Origin: Nitrospira sp. UBA2083
Lineage (GTDB): Bacteria > Nitrospirota > Nitrospiria > Nitrospirales > Nitrospiraceae
Reading direction: 5' to 3'
DNA: 25,045 nt
NCBI GenBank assembly: GCA_002331625.1
Contig: DCZN01000106.1
Span: 11,406 to 36,450 of the forward strand
Shown here: piece after piece, positions 1 to 9,263 of the stretch
Numbering within the stretch: the stretch's first letter is position 1
Layout: the number at the start of each line of letters is the position of its first letter
Translations under genes and position numbers: made by a program
The notes under the pieces: model-generated
The model's input: the letters and a program-made list of their open reading frames with translations, nothing else
What the model was told of the DNA's origin: nothing
Databases searched by the model: none

Positions 1-1950
1 GCCGGGCTCACGCTCGCCGCCCGCGAGGGGCTGGACAATCTGACCTGGGTCGTCAACTGCAATCTTCAGCGTCTCGACGGGCCGGTCCGCGGTAACGGCA
101 AAATCATCCAGGAGCTCGAAGCCGTTTTCCGCGGTGCCGGATGGAACGTCATCAAAGTGATCTGGGGGAGCGAGTGGGACCCGTTATTGGCACAAGATCG
201 CGAAGGGCTGCTGGCGCGCCGGATGGATGAGGTCGTTGACGGCTGGTATCAAAAGTACACTGTGGAAGGAGGTGCGTTTGCCCGTCAACATTTCTTCGGT
301 GCCGATCCACGGCTGCTTCAGCTGGTGGCGTCCTATTCGGACGAACAGATTCACAAACTGTTGCGTGGCGGCCACGACCCGCGAAAGGTGTATGCTGCGT
401 ATAAAGCTGCCGTCGAACATCGTGGTCGCCCCTCCGTGATCCTTGCCAAGACCGTGAAGGGCTACGGACTCGGTGAAGCAGGGGAAGGCCGCAATGTGAC
501 ACACCAGCAAAAGAAGATGAACGAGCAGGAACTGCGCGAGTTTCGTACGAGGTTTAGCGTGCCGGTGTCGGACGAGCAACTCGCGTCGACGCCGTTTTTC
601 CGGCCACCAGCCGGCAGCCCGGAAGCCGTCTACCTTGCAGAGCGGCTCAAGGCGATGGGCGGTCCAGTCCCGGCACGGCACGTGATGGTCGATTCGTTGC
701 CCGTGCCGGCACTCGACCAGTTCAAGGAATTCCTCGATGGATCCGGCGAGCGAGCGGTCTCGACCACGATGGGCTTCGCCCGCATGTTGGGCCGTCTGCT
801 GGGCCTCAAGGAATTCGGTAAACATCTCGTGCCCATCATTCCCGACGAAGCCCGGACGTTCGGACTTGAGGCGCTCTTTCGGCAATACGGCATCTACTCG
901 CCTGTGGGCCAACACTATGAACCGGTCGACAAGAGTTCGCTGCTCTATTACTTCGAGGCGATGAACGGTCAGATTCTGGAGGAAGGCATCACGGAAGCCG
1001 GCGCGATGGCGTCCTTCATTGCCGCCGGGACAGCCTATGCGACGCACGGCGTCCCTGCGATTCCTTTCTATATATTTTACTCGATGTTCGGCTTTCAGCG
1101 CGTCGGGGATCTGATCTGGGCCGCGTCAGATATGCGGGCCCGCGGCTTCCTGTTGGGCGCAACGGCTGGGCGCACCACGTTGGAAGGCGAAGGTTTGCAG
1201 CATCAGGATGGGCACAGCCATCTGCTGGCCAGCGCGTTCCCCACCATCGCCGCCTACGATCCCGCTTTCATGTTCGAGCTTGCGGTGATTCTCCAAGACG
1301 GGCTCGCCCGCATGTATCAGCATCACGAGGAGCGGTTCTATTACCTCACACTCTACAACGAACCCTATCCGATGCCCGCTATGCCGCCTGGGGGAGAAGA
1401 AGGGATCCGCGAAGGGCTCTATCGCTTCCGGCCGGCACCGGGGCGCGCCAAACACCGAGCCCATCTCCTCGCGAGCGGCCCGCTGGTCAATGAAGCGCTC
1501 CGGGCACAAGAGCTGTTGCTTCAGCGCTTCGGAGTAGCGGCGGACGTGTGGAGCGTGACGAGTTACAAGACGTTGCGCATGAATACGCTCGAAGCGGAAC
1601 GGTGGAACCAGCTGCATCCGTTGGATCCACCCCGGATGAGCTACCTTCAGAAGACAACTCAGGAGTTTGACGGACCCTGTGTCGCCGTGAGCGACTATGT
1701 CCGCTTGGTCAGCGAACAGATCGCACCGTGGATTCCAGGTGGCCTGCTTACATTGGGTACGGACGGATTCGGCCGGAGCGACACCAGGAAGGCGTTGCGG
1801 CGTTTCTTCGAGATCGACGCGGAACACATAGTTGTCGCGACACTCTATGCGCTTCATCGCCGTCATGGAACGGTCTCGGCACAAACAGTACAGCAAGCCG
1901 CGCAGGACCTGGGTCTCCACACCGAGGATCTGGCGCCTTGGTACCGATGA
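1..1950 (+). CDS. aceE: Pyruvate dehydrogenase E1 component, homodimeric AceE type (5' truncated)
   Basis: This is the thiamine-diphosphate E1 subunit that decarboxylates pyruvate and transfers the acetyl group to the lipoyl arm of E2. The reading frame is open from base 1, so the start and roughly 240 N-terminal residues (including the GDG cofactor motif) lie outside the window; 649 residues are visible against about 887 in E. coli AceE. Hallmarks are NCNLQRLDGPV near the visible start, the segment PFYIFYSMFGFQRVGDL, the stretch GEGLQHQDGHSH and LYNEPYPMPAMP. These identify the single-chain AceE type and not the split alpha/beta E1. The gene ends 34 bp before the E2 gene and heads an operon with E2, E3 and a lipoate ligase. 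Upstream control regions are not visible. Confidence 0.96.
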   Translation, partial: AGLTLAAREGLDNLTWVVNCNLQRLDGPVRGNGKIIQELEAVFRGAGWNVIKVIWGSEWDPLLAQDREGLLARRMDEVVDGWYQKYTVEGGAFARQHFFGADPRLLQLVASYSDEQIHKLLRGGHDPRKVYAAYKAAVEHRGRPSVILAKTVKGYGLGEAGEGRNVTHQQKKMNEQELREFRTRFSVPVSDEQLASTPFFRPPAGSPEAVYLAERLKAMGGPVPARHVMVDSLPVPALDQFKEFLDGSGERAVSTTMGFARMLGRLLGLKEFGKHLVPIIPDEARTFGLEALFRQYGIYSPVGQHYEPVDKSSLLYYFEAMNGQILEEGITEAGAMASFIAAGTAYATHGVPAIPFYIFYSMFGFQRVGDLIWAASDMRARGFLLGATAGRTTLEGEGLQHQDGHSHLLASAFPTIAAYDPAFMFELAVILQDGLARMYQHHEERFYYLTLYNEPYPMPAMPPGGEEGIREGLYRFRPAPGRAKHRAHLLASGPLVNEALRAQELLLQRFGVAADVWSVTSYKTLRMNTLEAERWNQLHPLDPPRMSYLQKTTQEFDGPCVAVSDYVRLVSEQIAPWIPGGLLTLGTDGFGRSDTRKALRRFFEIDAEHIVVATLYALHRRHGTVSAQTVQQAAQDLGLHTEDLAPWYR

Positions 1951-1984
1951 TGAATCGTCGTCCCCCTATAGAGGATCGTGTTGC

Positions 1985-3304
1985 ATGAAAGTAGAACTGC
2001 CGTTTCTTGCGGAAGGCATCGAAGGTGGCGACGTCGTCCAAGTCTTGGTGCGCGAAGGTGATCAGGTGACGGAAGGACAGCCGCTGCTCGAGGTGGAGAC
2101 GGAGAAGGCCACCGTCCCGGTGCCAGTGCCAACGGCCGGGACAGTCACGCGCCTACTCGTGCGTCAGGGCGATCATGTCAAAGTCGGCCAAGCGTTGATC
2201 GAGCTGGATGGCGGCAATGTTGCAGGCTCGCCTCCTGCTCCACCAGTGTCGGAAAGATCGGCCGTTGCGTCTGCCACGTCACGACCGACCGCCGAAACGA
2301 CACAGGCCCAATCTCTCCCGCAACGTGATGAGGAAAGGGCGGCGATCACATCCGATAAGCAACCAGAACCGGCCACGGACAGATCTGAATCGAGTGGTGC
2401 ACTAATCGCGGCTTCTCCTTCCGTGCGTCGGCTGGCGCGTGAATTGGGCGTCAATCTCACGCAAGTCATCGGTACGGAAGCAGGAGGGCGGATCACGACG
2501 GAAGACGTGAAGGCCTATGTACGGGAACGGACGAGACGTGCCGGTTCGCCCAGCGATGGGGAAAGAGGCGAGGGAACCAGTATTACTTTGACCACGATGT
2601 ACGGCACGGAACGGCGGGAACCGCTCTCGTCGCTACGGCGGAAGATTGCGGCCAATGTGACACAATCCTGGACGACCATCCCGCACGTCCATCAATACCA
2701 GGATGCCGATATTACGGACCTCACGGAACTGCGAAAACGGTATGCCCAAGAATTCAAGAAGAAGGGCGCTACGTTGACGCTCACGAGCTTCTTTCTCAAA
2801 GCCGTGGTCCATGCACTCAAGCTGTATCCCCAACTGAACGCGACGCTCGACCTCTCCAACGGCGAAGTGATCTACAAGGACTATTACAACATCGGCGTCG
2901 CCGTAGACACGCCGGCAGGGCTGATCGTGCCGGTCGTCCATGACGTCGATCGCAAAGATCTTCTTCGCATCTCCGTGGAATTGGCCGACCTTGCTAAACG
3001 CACGCGGAAGCGCGAGGTCACATTGGAGGAATTGCGCGGGGCAACGTTCACGGTCAGCAACATGGGTGGGCTCGGCGCCGGGCCGTTTGCTCCCATCATC
3101 TATCCGCCGCAAGTCGGCATCCTTGGGGTGGGACGGGCTCAGGTGATGCCGGTGTATCGCGACGGGCAGTTTGTGCCTCGCCGGGTGGTGCGGGTCTGCG
3201 TCGGCTACGACCATCGGCTGATCGACGGGGCGGACGGTGCGCGCTTCACCAACGAGATCGTCAAGGCGATGGAAGACGTCCAGGCGACGTCTCTAGGACT
3301 CTGA
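1985..3304 (+). CDS. aceF: Dihydrolipoamide acetyltransferase, pyruvate dehydrogenase E2
   Basis: The 439-residue E2 core protein passes the acetyl group from E1 to CoA. There is one N-terminal lipoyl domain (about residues 1-76) with the lipoylated lysine at K41 in ETEKA. An Ala/Pro/Ser/Thr/Glu-rich linker follows (about 80-140), then the peripheral subunit-binding domain (about 142-180) and the catalytic acyltransferase domain (about 205-439). The active-site motif HRLIDG has His410 and Asp414. E. coli AceF has three lipoyl domains; this one has a single domain. The frame is open further upstream, but the ATG at 1985 is chosen because the lipoyl domain starts there and a GAGGA ribosome-binding site lies 9 bp before it. 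It sits between E1 and E3. A branched-chain or 2-oxoglutarate E2 is less likely given the AceE neighbour. Confidence 0.95.
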   Translation: MKVELPFLAEGIEGGDVVQVLVREGDQVTEGQPLLEVETEKATVPVPVPTAGTVTRLLVRQGDHVKVGQALIELDGGNVAGSPPAPPVSERSAVASATSRPTAETTQAQSLPQRDEERAAITSDKQPEPATDRSESSGALIAASPSVRRLARELGVNLTQVIGTEAGGRITTEDVKAYVRERTRRAGSPSDGERGEGTSITLTTMYGTERREPLSSLRRKIAANVTQSWTTIPHVHQYQDADITDLTELRKRYAQEFKKKGATLTLTSFFLKAVVHALKLYPQLNATLDLSNGEVIYKDYYNIGVAVDTPAGLIVPVVHDVDRKDLLRISVELADLAKRTRKREVTLEELRGATFTVSNMGGLGAGPFAPIIYPPQVGILGVGRAQVMPVYRDGQFVPRRVVRVCVGYDHRLIDGADGARFTNEIVKAMEDVQATSLGL

Positions 3305-3320
3305 CAGAGGAGAGAAGGCC

Positions 3321-4733
3321 ATGAGCGTATCAGACTACGATGTGACGGTGATCGGCGCGGGACCCGGCGGCTATGCCGCAGCCTTTCACGCTGCAGATCT
3401 TGGTCTGCGCACCGCCTTGATCGACTACGATCCGCAACTTGGCGGCACCTGCCTCCTGCGCGGGTGCATTCCATCCAAAGCGTTGCTGCACGCTGCTCGT
3501 TTACTCACCGAGGCGGAGGAAGCGCAGGATTGGGGCATTCATTTCGCGAAGCCGCGCGTGGATCTCGAATCGTTGCGCCGTCGAACGAGGGCCATCGTCG
3601 GGAAACTGACCACTGGGGTGCGGACGTTGGCGCAAAGCCGCAAGGTCGATGTGATTCAAGCCAGGGCGACGTTCAAGACCGCGACGACGCTGGAGCTGTC
3701 CAGTCCTCAAGGAAAACGAGAGCTCTCGTACAATCATGCGATCCTTGCCACCGGCTCGCGTCCTGCCGTTCCACCTTCCCTGATGATCGATGATCATCGT
3801 GTGATGGATTCAACCGGCGCGCTGGAGTTGCCGGATGTCCCCGCACGCCTCCTGGTCGTGGGCGGCGGGTACATCGGTCTGGAACTGGGAACGGTCTATC
3901 ACGCGTTAGGCGCCGCGGTCACCGTCGTCGAAGCGCTGCCACACCTGCTCAACGGTGTCGATCCAGATCTCGTGCGCCCGTTGCAGCAGCGTCTCCAGAA
4001 GCACTTCAAGGCGCTCAAACTGAATACCACCGTAGAGAAACTGGATCTCCGTGACGAGGGCGTGGCGGCAACGTTGAAAGGTTCCGAGGAAACCAGAACG
4101 GAGGTCTTCGATCGTGTCCTCGTCGCGGTAGGACGAAGAGCCAACACACAGCAGCTCGGACTCGAACACACAAGGGTGGCGGTCTCAGCGAAAGGGTTCG
4201 TGCAGGTCGACCGGCAGATGCGCACGGCCGAGCCGTCCATCTTCGCCATCGGCGACGTGGTGGGCGAACCTCTCCTGGCCCACAAGGCCACGCATGAAGG
4301 CGTGGTCGCGGCTCGGGTCATTGCCGGTCACAACGCGGTCTTTGACCCAGCTGCGATCCCCGCGGTGATCTTCACCGATCCCGAAATTGCTTGGTGCGGC
4401 CTGACGGAGGAAGCGGCCAAGGCATCGGGCCGAGCCGTCACGATCGCACGCTTCCCCTGGGCGGCCAGTGGTCGCGCCACGACGTTGGACCGTAACGAGG
4501 GCCTCACGAAACTCGTGCTCGATGCGGAGTCCGGCCGGATCCTCGGCATGGGACTCTGTGGCATCGGCGCGGGCGAGCTCATTTCCGAGGGCGTCCTCGC
4601 GGTTGAAATGGGAGCGGTGGCGGAAGACGTAGCAGCCTCGATCCATCCGCACCCGACCCTCAGTGAAACAGTCATGGAGGCAGCCGAGTTGTTCCATGGA
4701 CAGGCCATCCATCTCTACAAATCGAAGCGCTGA
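3321..4733 (+). CDS. lpdA: Dihydrolipoamide dehydrogenase, E3
   Basis: This is the FAD- and NAD-dependent flavoenzyme that reoxidises dihydrolipoyl groups on E2. The 470-residue length is normal for the family. The N-terminal FAD motif is GAGPGGY (residues 12-18). The redox-active disulfide is Cys44/Cys49 in GGTCLLRGCIPSK. A second nucleotide-binding motif, VVGGGYIGLELG, lies in the middle, and the C-terminal dimer-interface motif HPHPTLSE supplies the His-Glu pair (about His444 and Glu449). Leu-Arg between the cysteines replaces the usual Asn-Val, a modest departure from the common GGTCLNVGC form. A good ribosome-binding site (GAGGAGA) precedes the ATG, 16 bp after the E2 stop. Being third in the operon marks it as the E3 of this complex, although it may also serve other lipoyl complexes. 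Confidence 0.95.
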   Translation: MSVSDYDVTVIGAGPGGYAAAFHAADLGLRTALIDYDPQLGGTCLLRGCIPSKALLHAARLLTEAEEAQDWGIHFAKPRVDLESLRRRTRAIVGKLTTGVRTLAQSRKVDVIQARATFKTATTLELSSPQGKRELSYNHAILATGSRPAVPPSLMIDDHRVMDSTGALELPDVPARLLVVGGGYIGLELGTVYHALGAAVTVVEALPHLLNGVDPDLVRPLQQRLQKHFKALKLNTTVEKLDLRDEGVAATLKGSEETRTEVFDRVLVAVGRRANTQQLGLEHTRVAVSAKGFVQVDRQMRTAEPSIFAIGDVVGEPLLAHKATHEGVVAARVIAGHNAVFDPAAIPAVIFTDPEIAWCGLTEEAAKASGRAVTIARFPWAASGRATTLDRNEGLTKLVLDAESGRILGMGLCGIGAGELISEGVLAVEMGAVAEDVAASIHPHPTLSETVMEAAELFHGQAIHLYKSKR

Positions 4734-5511
4734 CGGGCTACGCTTGGTCAGGCTGCTCGATCTGACCTTACCGTCGGCCGCCGAAAATCTTGCGCTGGAC
4801 GAGGCCCTCTTCAACGATCTGGATGAACATGGTGGTGATCCCGTGCTTCGTTTCTGGGAGAGCGACCGTTATTTCGTCGTATTAGGTCGGTCTTGCCGCC
4901 TACATGATGACGTCTATACCGAAGCTTGTCGACGAGACAACATTGCTGTACTCAGGCGGGCGAGCGGTGGAGGAACGGTTCTGCAAGGTCCCGGCTGCCT
5001 CTCTTATGCATTGGTGCTGCCGCTGGAATGGCATTCCGACCTTCGGGATATTCGCACGACCAATCGATTCATCCTCGAACGGATCGCCCAGACGCTTCGT
5101 CGTTGGGAGCCGGCTCTCGCCTTCAGAGAGATCTGTGATCTCGCCGTCAATGGGTTCAAGATCTCCGGCAACGCGCAACGACGAACCAGACGGACTCTGC
5201 TCTTCCATGGCACGATTTTGCATGGGCTGCCAATCACGCTCGTCTCGCGGTATCTGAGGGAACCAAGGAAGCAGCCGGCTTACAGGGCGGGCCGGCCTCA
5301 TGACCTATTTCTTCGGACGATCGACGCCCCGTTACAGGACATCAAGCAGGCCATCGCGGATGTCTGGAACGTGAGATCAACGGTCGCCGACGTGCCTATG
5401 ACTCGCCTGCAGAGCGCGATCACGTCTGTCCTCCACAGAAGTGCCGAGGAGCCGGAGGGGGCCGACACGATTCATCCGATTCCCCCAATAGTCAAGGAAG
5501 GTGTGCCATGA
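4696..5511 (+). CDS. Lipoate-protein ligase / lipoyltransferase family protein
   Basis: This belongs to the LplA/LipB/BPL family, which attaches lipoate or octanoate to a lysine of E2-type proteins; the likely partner is K41 of the neighbouring E2. Family motifs are the N-terminal AAENLALDEAL, the RRASGGGTV loop (about residues 87-95) followed by GPGCLSYALVLP, and NGFKISGNAQRR with the binding-site lysine at about residue 155. The start is uncertain. ATG 4663 and ATG 4696 both overlap the end of lpdA, and TTG 4744 would begin right at the conserved domain; 4696 (271 residues) is used here. The gene shares an ATGA stop/start with the next gene, so the two are probably translationally coupled. 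The sequence cannot separate an ATP-dependent ligase from an octanoyltransferase of the LipM/LipL kind. Confidence 0.85.
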   Translation: MDRPSISTNRSADGLRLVRLLDLTLPSAAENLALDEALFNDLDEHGGDPVLRFWESDRYFVVLGRSCRLHDDVYTEACRRDNIAVLRRASGGGTVLQGPGCLSYALVLPLEWHSDLRDIRTTNRFILERIAQTLRRWEPALAFREICDLAVNGFKISGNAQRRTRRTLLFHGTILHGLPITLVSRYLREPRKQPAYRAGRPHDLFLRTIDAPLQDIKQAIADVWNVRSTVADVPMTRLQSAITSVLHRSAEEPEGADTIHPIPPIVKEGVP

Positions 5512-7160
5512 ATGCTGCCGGACTTCTCGTCCGCTGTCTGGAGAATGAAGGTGTGCGCTTCGTCTTTGGCCTGCCGGGAGAGGAAACCCTTGAGATCACC
5601 GATGCCTTACTGGATTCCCGCATTCGAGTGATCGAGACCCGCCATGAACAGGGCGCAGCGTTCATGGCGGACGTCTATGGCCGCCTCAGTGGCCAAGCCG
5701 GCGTCTGTTTTTCCACGTTGGGACCTGGGGTCACCAACTTGCTCACCGGCGTCGTGGACGCTTATTTGGATCGTGCACCTCTTGTCGCGATTACCGGACA
5801 GGCCTCGTTGAATCGGCGTCACAAAGAATCGCATCAGTACATCGACGCGCTCGCGATGTTTAAGCCGGCTACCAAATGGAACGTCTCGATCCCCAAGGCC
5901 GAAGTCATTCCTGAAGCCGTGCGCAAAGCTTTCAAGATCGCCCAGACTGAAAAACCGGGCGCCACGCATCTGGAATTGCCTGAAGACGTGGCGGAACAGG
6001 TGCTGAACGACACGGGAACCGTTGAGCCGCTGTTCGTGCAGGCGCCGGTCATGCCCGAACCAGCGCCAACTCAGGTGGGCCGAGCGGTTCATGCCATCGC
6101 CAAGGCGAAGCGTCCCGTCATCCTGGCAGGTAACGGCGTGATCCGCGGCCGGGCGTCAGAGGCGGTGAGGATATTTGCGCGGGCATTACAGATCCCCGTA
6201 CTCCATACCTTCATGGCCAAGGGTGTGATGCCCGACAGCGATGACTTGTCGCTCTATACGCTCGGCCTCTCCGCCCGAGATTATGCTGCAGTCGTGATGG
6301 AGGAGGCCGATATGGTCCTCGCGGTGGGGTACGACTTCGTCGAATATGCGCCTTGCTTCTGGAACCAGAATCGAGACAAGCGCATCGTGCACATCGACGG
6401 TTCGCCTGCCGAAGTGGACGAGCACTACATCGTCGAAGTGGGCGTGCTCGGCGATCTTCGACTGTCGCTGGACCTCATCCGCCAGCAAGTGCCTTCTATC
6501 GACCCCTCGTGGAGCCGGCATGCGAGGCAGACCGTGATCGACGGATTCGAGGCCGAACTCGGTTCCGACTCCTGGCCGCTGCGCCCTCAGCACATCATGC
6601 GCGATCTCCGCGCAGTTTTGCGTCCCGACGACGTAGTCATCTGTGACGTCGGCGCCCATAAGTTGTGGATGTCGAGGATGTTCCCCTCTGAGACGCCGAA
6701 TTCCTGCATTGTGTCCAACGGCTTTGCCGCCATGGGCATTGCCCTGCCCGGGGCGATCGCGGCGAAGCTCTTGTATCCAGATAAGCACATCGTCGCCGTA
6801 ACCGGCGACGGAGGGTTTCTGATGAACTCCCAGGAGCTGGAAACGGCAGTTCGCCTGAAACTCCCGCTGGTCGTCTTCGTCTGGCGGGACAACGGCTATG
6901 GCGTGATCCGCTGGAAGCAACGATTGCGCTTCAAGCGGACGTCGGCCGTAGACTTTAGCAATCCGGATCTTGTGCGCTATGCCGAAAGCTTCGGGGCGGT
7001 GGGCTATCGCGTCCGAGAGCCTTCGGATCTGCGCCCCATCCTGGAACAGGCGTTACAGCACGACAGGCCGGTCGTGATCGATTGTCCCGTCGACGACGAT
7101 GAAAACCTTCGACTCACGGAACGGTTGCAGTCTCTCAAACCTCCCTCAGGTTGGCCGTGA
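5508..7160 (+). CDS. alsS: Acetolactate synthase, catabolic AlsS/BudB-like
   Basis: This is a 550-residue thiamine-diphosphate enzyme of the acetohydroxyacid synthase family, expected to condense two pyruvates to 2-acetolactate. The catalytic glutamate is Glu47 in RHEQGAAFMAD. The cofactor motif starts at GDGG (residues 433-436) and closes at Asn462 in RDNGYG. Segments such as MFKPATKW, VGYDFVEYAPCFWN and KRTSAVDFSNPDLVRYAESFGA match AlsS/BudB better than the biosynthetic IlvB type. No small regulatory subunit (ilvN/ilvH) follows, which also fits the catabolic type. It overlaps the ligase gene by 4 bp and ends the pyruvate operon. Other members of this superfamily (pyruvate oxidase, oxo-acid decarboxylases) cannot be fully excluded. 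Confidence 0.82.
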   Translation: MNAAGLLVRCLENEGVRFVFGLPGEETLEITDALLDSRIRVIETRHEQGAAFMADVYGRLSGQAGVCFSTLGPGVTNLLTGVVDAYLDRAPLVAITGQASLNRRHKESHQYIDALAMFKPATKWNVSIPKAEVIPEAVRKAFKIAQTEKPGATHLELPEDVAEQVLNDTGTVEPLFVQAPVMPEPAPTQVGRAVHAIAKAKRPVILAGNGVIRGRASEAVRIFARALQIPVLHTFMAKGVMPDSDDLSLYTLGLSARDYAAVVMEEADMVLAVGYDFVEYAPCFWNQNRDKRIVHIDGSPAEVDEHYIVEVGVLGDLRLSLDLIRQQVPSIDPSWSRHARQTVIDGFEAELGSDSWPLRPQHIMRDLRAVLRPDDVVICDVGAHKLWMSRMFPSETPNSCIVSNGFAAMGIALPGAIAAKLLYPDKHIVAVTGDGGFLMNSQELETAVRLKLPLVVFVWRDNGYGVIRWKQRLRFKRTSAVDFSNPDLVRYAESFGAVGYRVREPSDLRPILEQALQHDRPVVIDCPVDDDENLRLTERLQSLKPPSGWP

Positions 7161-7192
7161 CCGTCGGTGGCAAGCTGATCCAGAATAGGCAA

Positions 7193-7227
7193 CTGTTCGG
7201 CCCTCGACCGTTTCGGGAACCGAACAG
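7193..7227 (+). terminator. Hairpin after the pyruvate operon
   Basis: The perfect inverted repeat CTGTTCGG / CCGAACAG starts 32 bp after the alsS-like stop codon, with a short inner CCC/GGG pairing. No T-tract follows, so it may be a 3' stabilising hairpin or a factor-dependent terminator instead of an intrinsic one. The rest of 7161-7419 shows no gene. Confidence 0.45.
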
Positions 7228-7419
7228 CAGAGGCATTCGCGTGGGAAACTGTCGTGGATGTGGTAGGGGGAAGGGTGTTTCGTCCGGTGGGTGTAAGGCC
7301 GGATGTCTAGAATGTTTATTATAGCGGTAAACCGGCTTCCGGATTATGCCGCGCCGATCTGCGTTCCTGTTCAGCGGTCAGGCGATAGCCGAAGCGATCA
7401 CAGATCATGCTCCCGTTTA

Positions 7420-8163
7420 CTATGGACCGCCCGCAGGAATCTGAACGCTGATGGCGCCGGCGAGGTCGCCCTCCCGGGCGCCTTCCCGGGGATAGCCTGA
7501 AATATCCAAAATTCCTTTGGGATGACCATGGCAGGCCAAGCAATCGTGCGAATAATAGATCGGGATCAACATCCGCAGTGTCTGCCCCTCTTCAATCCAT
7601 TCCATGATCGAGGTAGAGGAGGCCGGTTGTGTAGCCAACCGTTTCAGGATGTGCTCTTCATAGGCATCCGGCGCGTTCTTTGCGTTCCTGGGATTGAGTG
7701 TGGTCTGCTTCAACGTGACGTGAGAGCGGTTTGAAAACTTTCGCGCCGCCTGGCTGCCGAATGTGGCCGGGATAAAATTCTTGTATCCAATCCCTCGTTG
7801 ATTGATCACGAACTGGGCGTCTGCCACGACCTCTTTGCTCGCATGGAGCAGTCTGGTCAGCAGCCCTTGCGTGATGGTCGGCAGAGAGGAAGTGCCTCTG
7901 AGATCGATGTCGGTCTGACGGAAAAACTCTTCGAGGACTTGCTGTTCGAAGACCTCCGGCGTGAAGCCCTTGTCGCCTTTCCCTGGATCGTTGATCACTG
8001 ATTGATTGCGCTCGACAATCACACGTCCGGCATTGAGGAAAGTCGCTAGAAGTTCCGCCGCCCGTTCAGTTTCCTTCTGAGAGATCTGTGCCCAACTACT
8101 CTGGGCGCTGAAGAGTGCCAGCATGAAGATGAGCACGAGGACTATCTTTGAGGGAATGACCAT
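7420..8163 (-). CDS. Periplasmic DUF3365 (Tll0287-like) heme protein
   Basis: This 247-residue protein starts with a signal peptide (hydrophobic core about residues 7-22, AQ at the likely cleavage site). It matches the DUF3365/Tll0287-like family, sensor-like domains that often carry covalent heme. The C-terminal motif CLACH (residues 208-212) is a single c-type heme site, followed by the family-typical ISGYPREGAREGDLAGAISV segment. The ATG at 8163 is chosen over an upstream in-frame ATG because a GGAGG ribosome-binding site lies 6 bp before it and the signal peptide begins there. It is the last gene of a three-gene operon, 25 bp after the solute-binding lipoprotein. A redox- or gas-sensing role is inferred from the family; no signalling domain is attached. 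Confidence 0.82.
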   Translation of the reverse strand: MVIPSKIVLVLIFMLALFSAQSSWAQISQKETERAAELLATFLNAGRVIVERNQSVINDPGKGDKGFTPEVFEQQVLEEFFRQTDIDLRGTSSLPTITQGLLTRLLHASKEVVADAQFVINQRGIGYKNFIPATFGSQAARKFSNRSHVTLKQTTLNPRNAKNAPDAYEEHILKRLATQPASSTSIMEWIEEGQTLRMLIPIYYSHDCLACHGHPKGILDISGYPREGAREGDLAGAISVQIPAGGP

Positions 8164-8188
8164 CAACGCCTCCGCGTTCTCAAGATCA

Positions 8189-9259
8189 TCAATGTTCTTC
8201 AGCCAGCCGGCATTGGCCCTGATTATACTGGTCAGGTACTTGTGTGACTTCAAGCGGCAACCCTTCCGTCGTCGCCTGTCGAGTGGGTGCATACTCTGCC
8301 TCGATCCAGCGGGTTCGCATCTGTTGCAACCGTCCGGATTCTTCCAGACGAAAGAGCAGGTTGTTCAAGAACCATTGTAAGCGTCGATGCTCATCGCTGG
8401 TCACAATGGAAAGATTCTCATGAGTCAGAATCAAGGAGGTCCCATCGATGTGTGTCAGGAGTCGCCAATCCTGCCAGACCCGTTTTGTGACATACTCGAG
8501 GATGGAATGGTTGGTCAGGATGACGTCGATATCGGGATCCTTTGTTTCGATCGAGGCGGGAAGCGAATCGCAGATGACCATGCGGATCTGCTTGAGGTTG
8601 GCTTCAGCATACAGGTGAGAGGATCTTCCTTTCTGCACCGCCACGGTTAAGCCGGCAAAGCCTTCCTGGACGGCTGAGAGCGTATCCTGATTTCCGATCT
8701 GTTTTTGGAATCGAACGCGCACTCGATTTGCCACCTCGGGTTTTTGGATGATGGCGGCGATCCCGTCGTCGCGTAGGTACGGAGCCGAAAACCACAAGCC
8801 GGTCGGCCTTGTGCCGGGAACCGTCCCGCTGACGGAGGAGACAAACAGATCAAGTTGCCCTTCGTTCATTTTGATGAACAGATCTGGAAATCGAGTCACG
8901 TGCAGGGTCGGAACGATGGGGGTTGGCCCGCCACAATGAGAAGAGAGTTCGTTAGCGACCTCTCGGATGAGTTCGATATCCAGGCCTGTGACCCGAATAC
9001 CTTCGTCGGTGTACACTGCGGGAAAGACAAACGGGCGAAACGGTTCAACCGAAATGCCGACGCGTAATCGCCCACGTGCACAGATGGCTGACAATTCATC
9101 ATGCGTCAAGGGATGGATCATCGTCACTGCGTCATAGATCAGCCCGCAACCCTCGAGGAGAACAACGATCAATAGCAATAGACAGCTGTGTTGCCAACTG
9201 AGGGGTTTCCTCAAACTTATATTTCGTCCTATTCCTGTGACAACACGCACGAAACTCAT
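8189..9259 (-). CDS. Solute-binding lipoprotein, SBP_bac_3-like
   Basis: This 356-residue protein resembles the family 3 extracellular solute-binding proteins (amino-acid type). After a positively charged start and a hydrophobic segment, LLEGC is a plausible lipobox, so the mature protein would be tethered to a membrane. The domain opens with GRLRVGISVEPFRPFVFP and contains GLDIELIREVANEL, NEGQLDLFVSSVSGT and FSAPYLRDDGIAAI, the usual order for the family. The start at 9259 is 4 bp from the stop of the preceding gene and leaves the lipobox about 35 residues in. No ABC permease or ATPase is nearby, so it is either an orphan binding protein or part of a sensing pair with the downstream DUF3365 protein. 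The ligand cannot be predicted. Confidence 0.82.
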   Translation of the reverse strand: MSFVRVVTGIGRNISLRKPLSWQHSCLLLLIVVLLEGCGLIYDAVTMIHPLTHDELSAICARGRLRVGISVEPFRPFVFPAVYTDEGIRVTGLDIELIREVANELSSHCGGPTPIVPTLHVTRFPDLFIKMNEGQLDLFVSSVSGTVPGTRPTGLWFSAPYLRDDGIAAIIQKPEVANRVRVRFQKQIGNQDTLSAVQEGFAGLTVAVQKGRSSHLYAEANLKQIRMVICDSLPASIETKDPDIDVILTNHSILEYVTKRVWQDWRLLTHIDGTSLILTHENLSIVTSDEHRRLQWFLNNLLFRLEESGRLQQMRTRWIEAEYAPTRQATTEGLPLEVTQVPDQYNQGQCRLAEEH

Positions 9260-9263
9260 ATCA

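Noticed and set aside
184..1047. Long antisense frames under the pyruvate dehydrogenase genes
   Set aside because: They are shadows of high-GC coding sequence with no start signals or domains.
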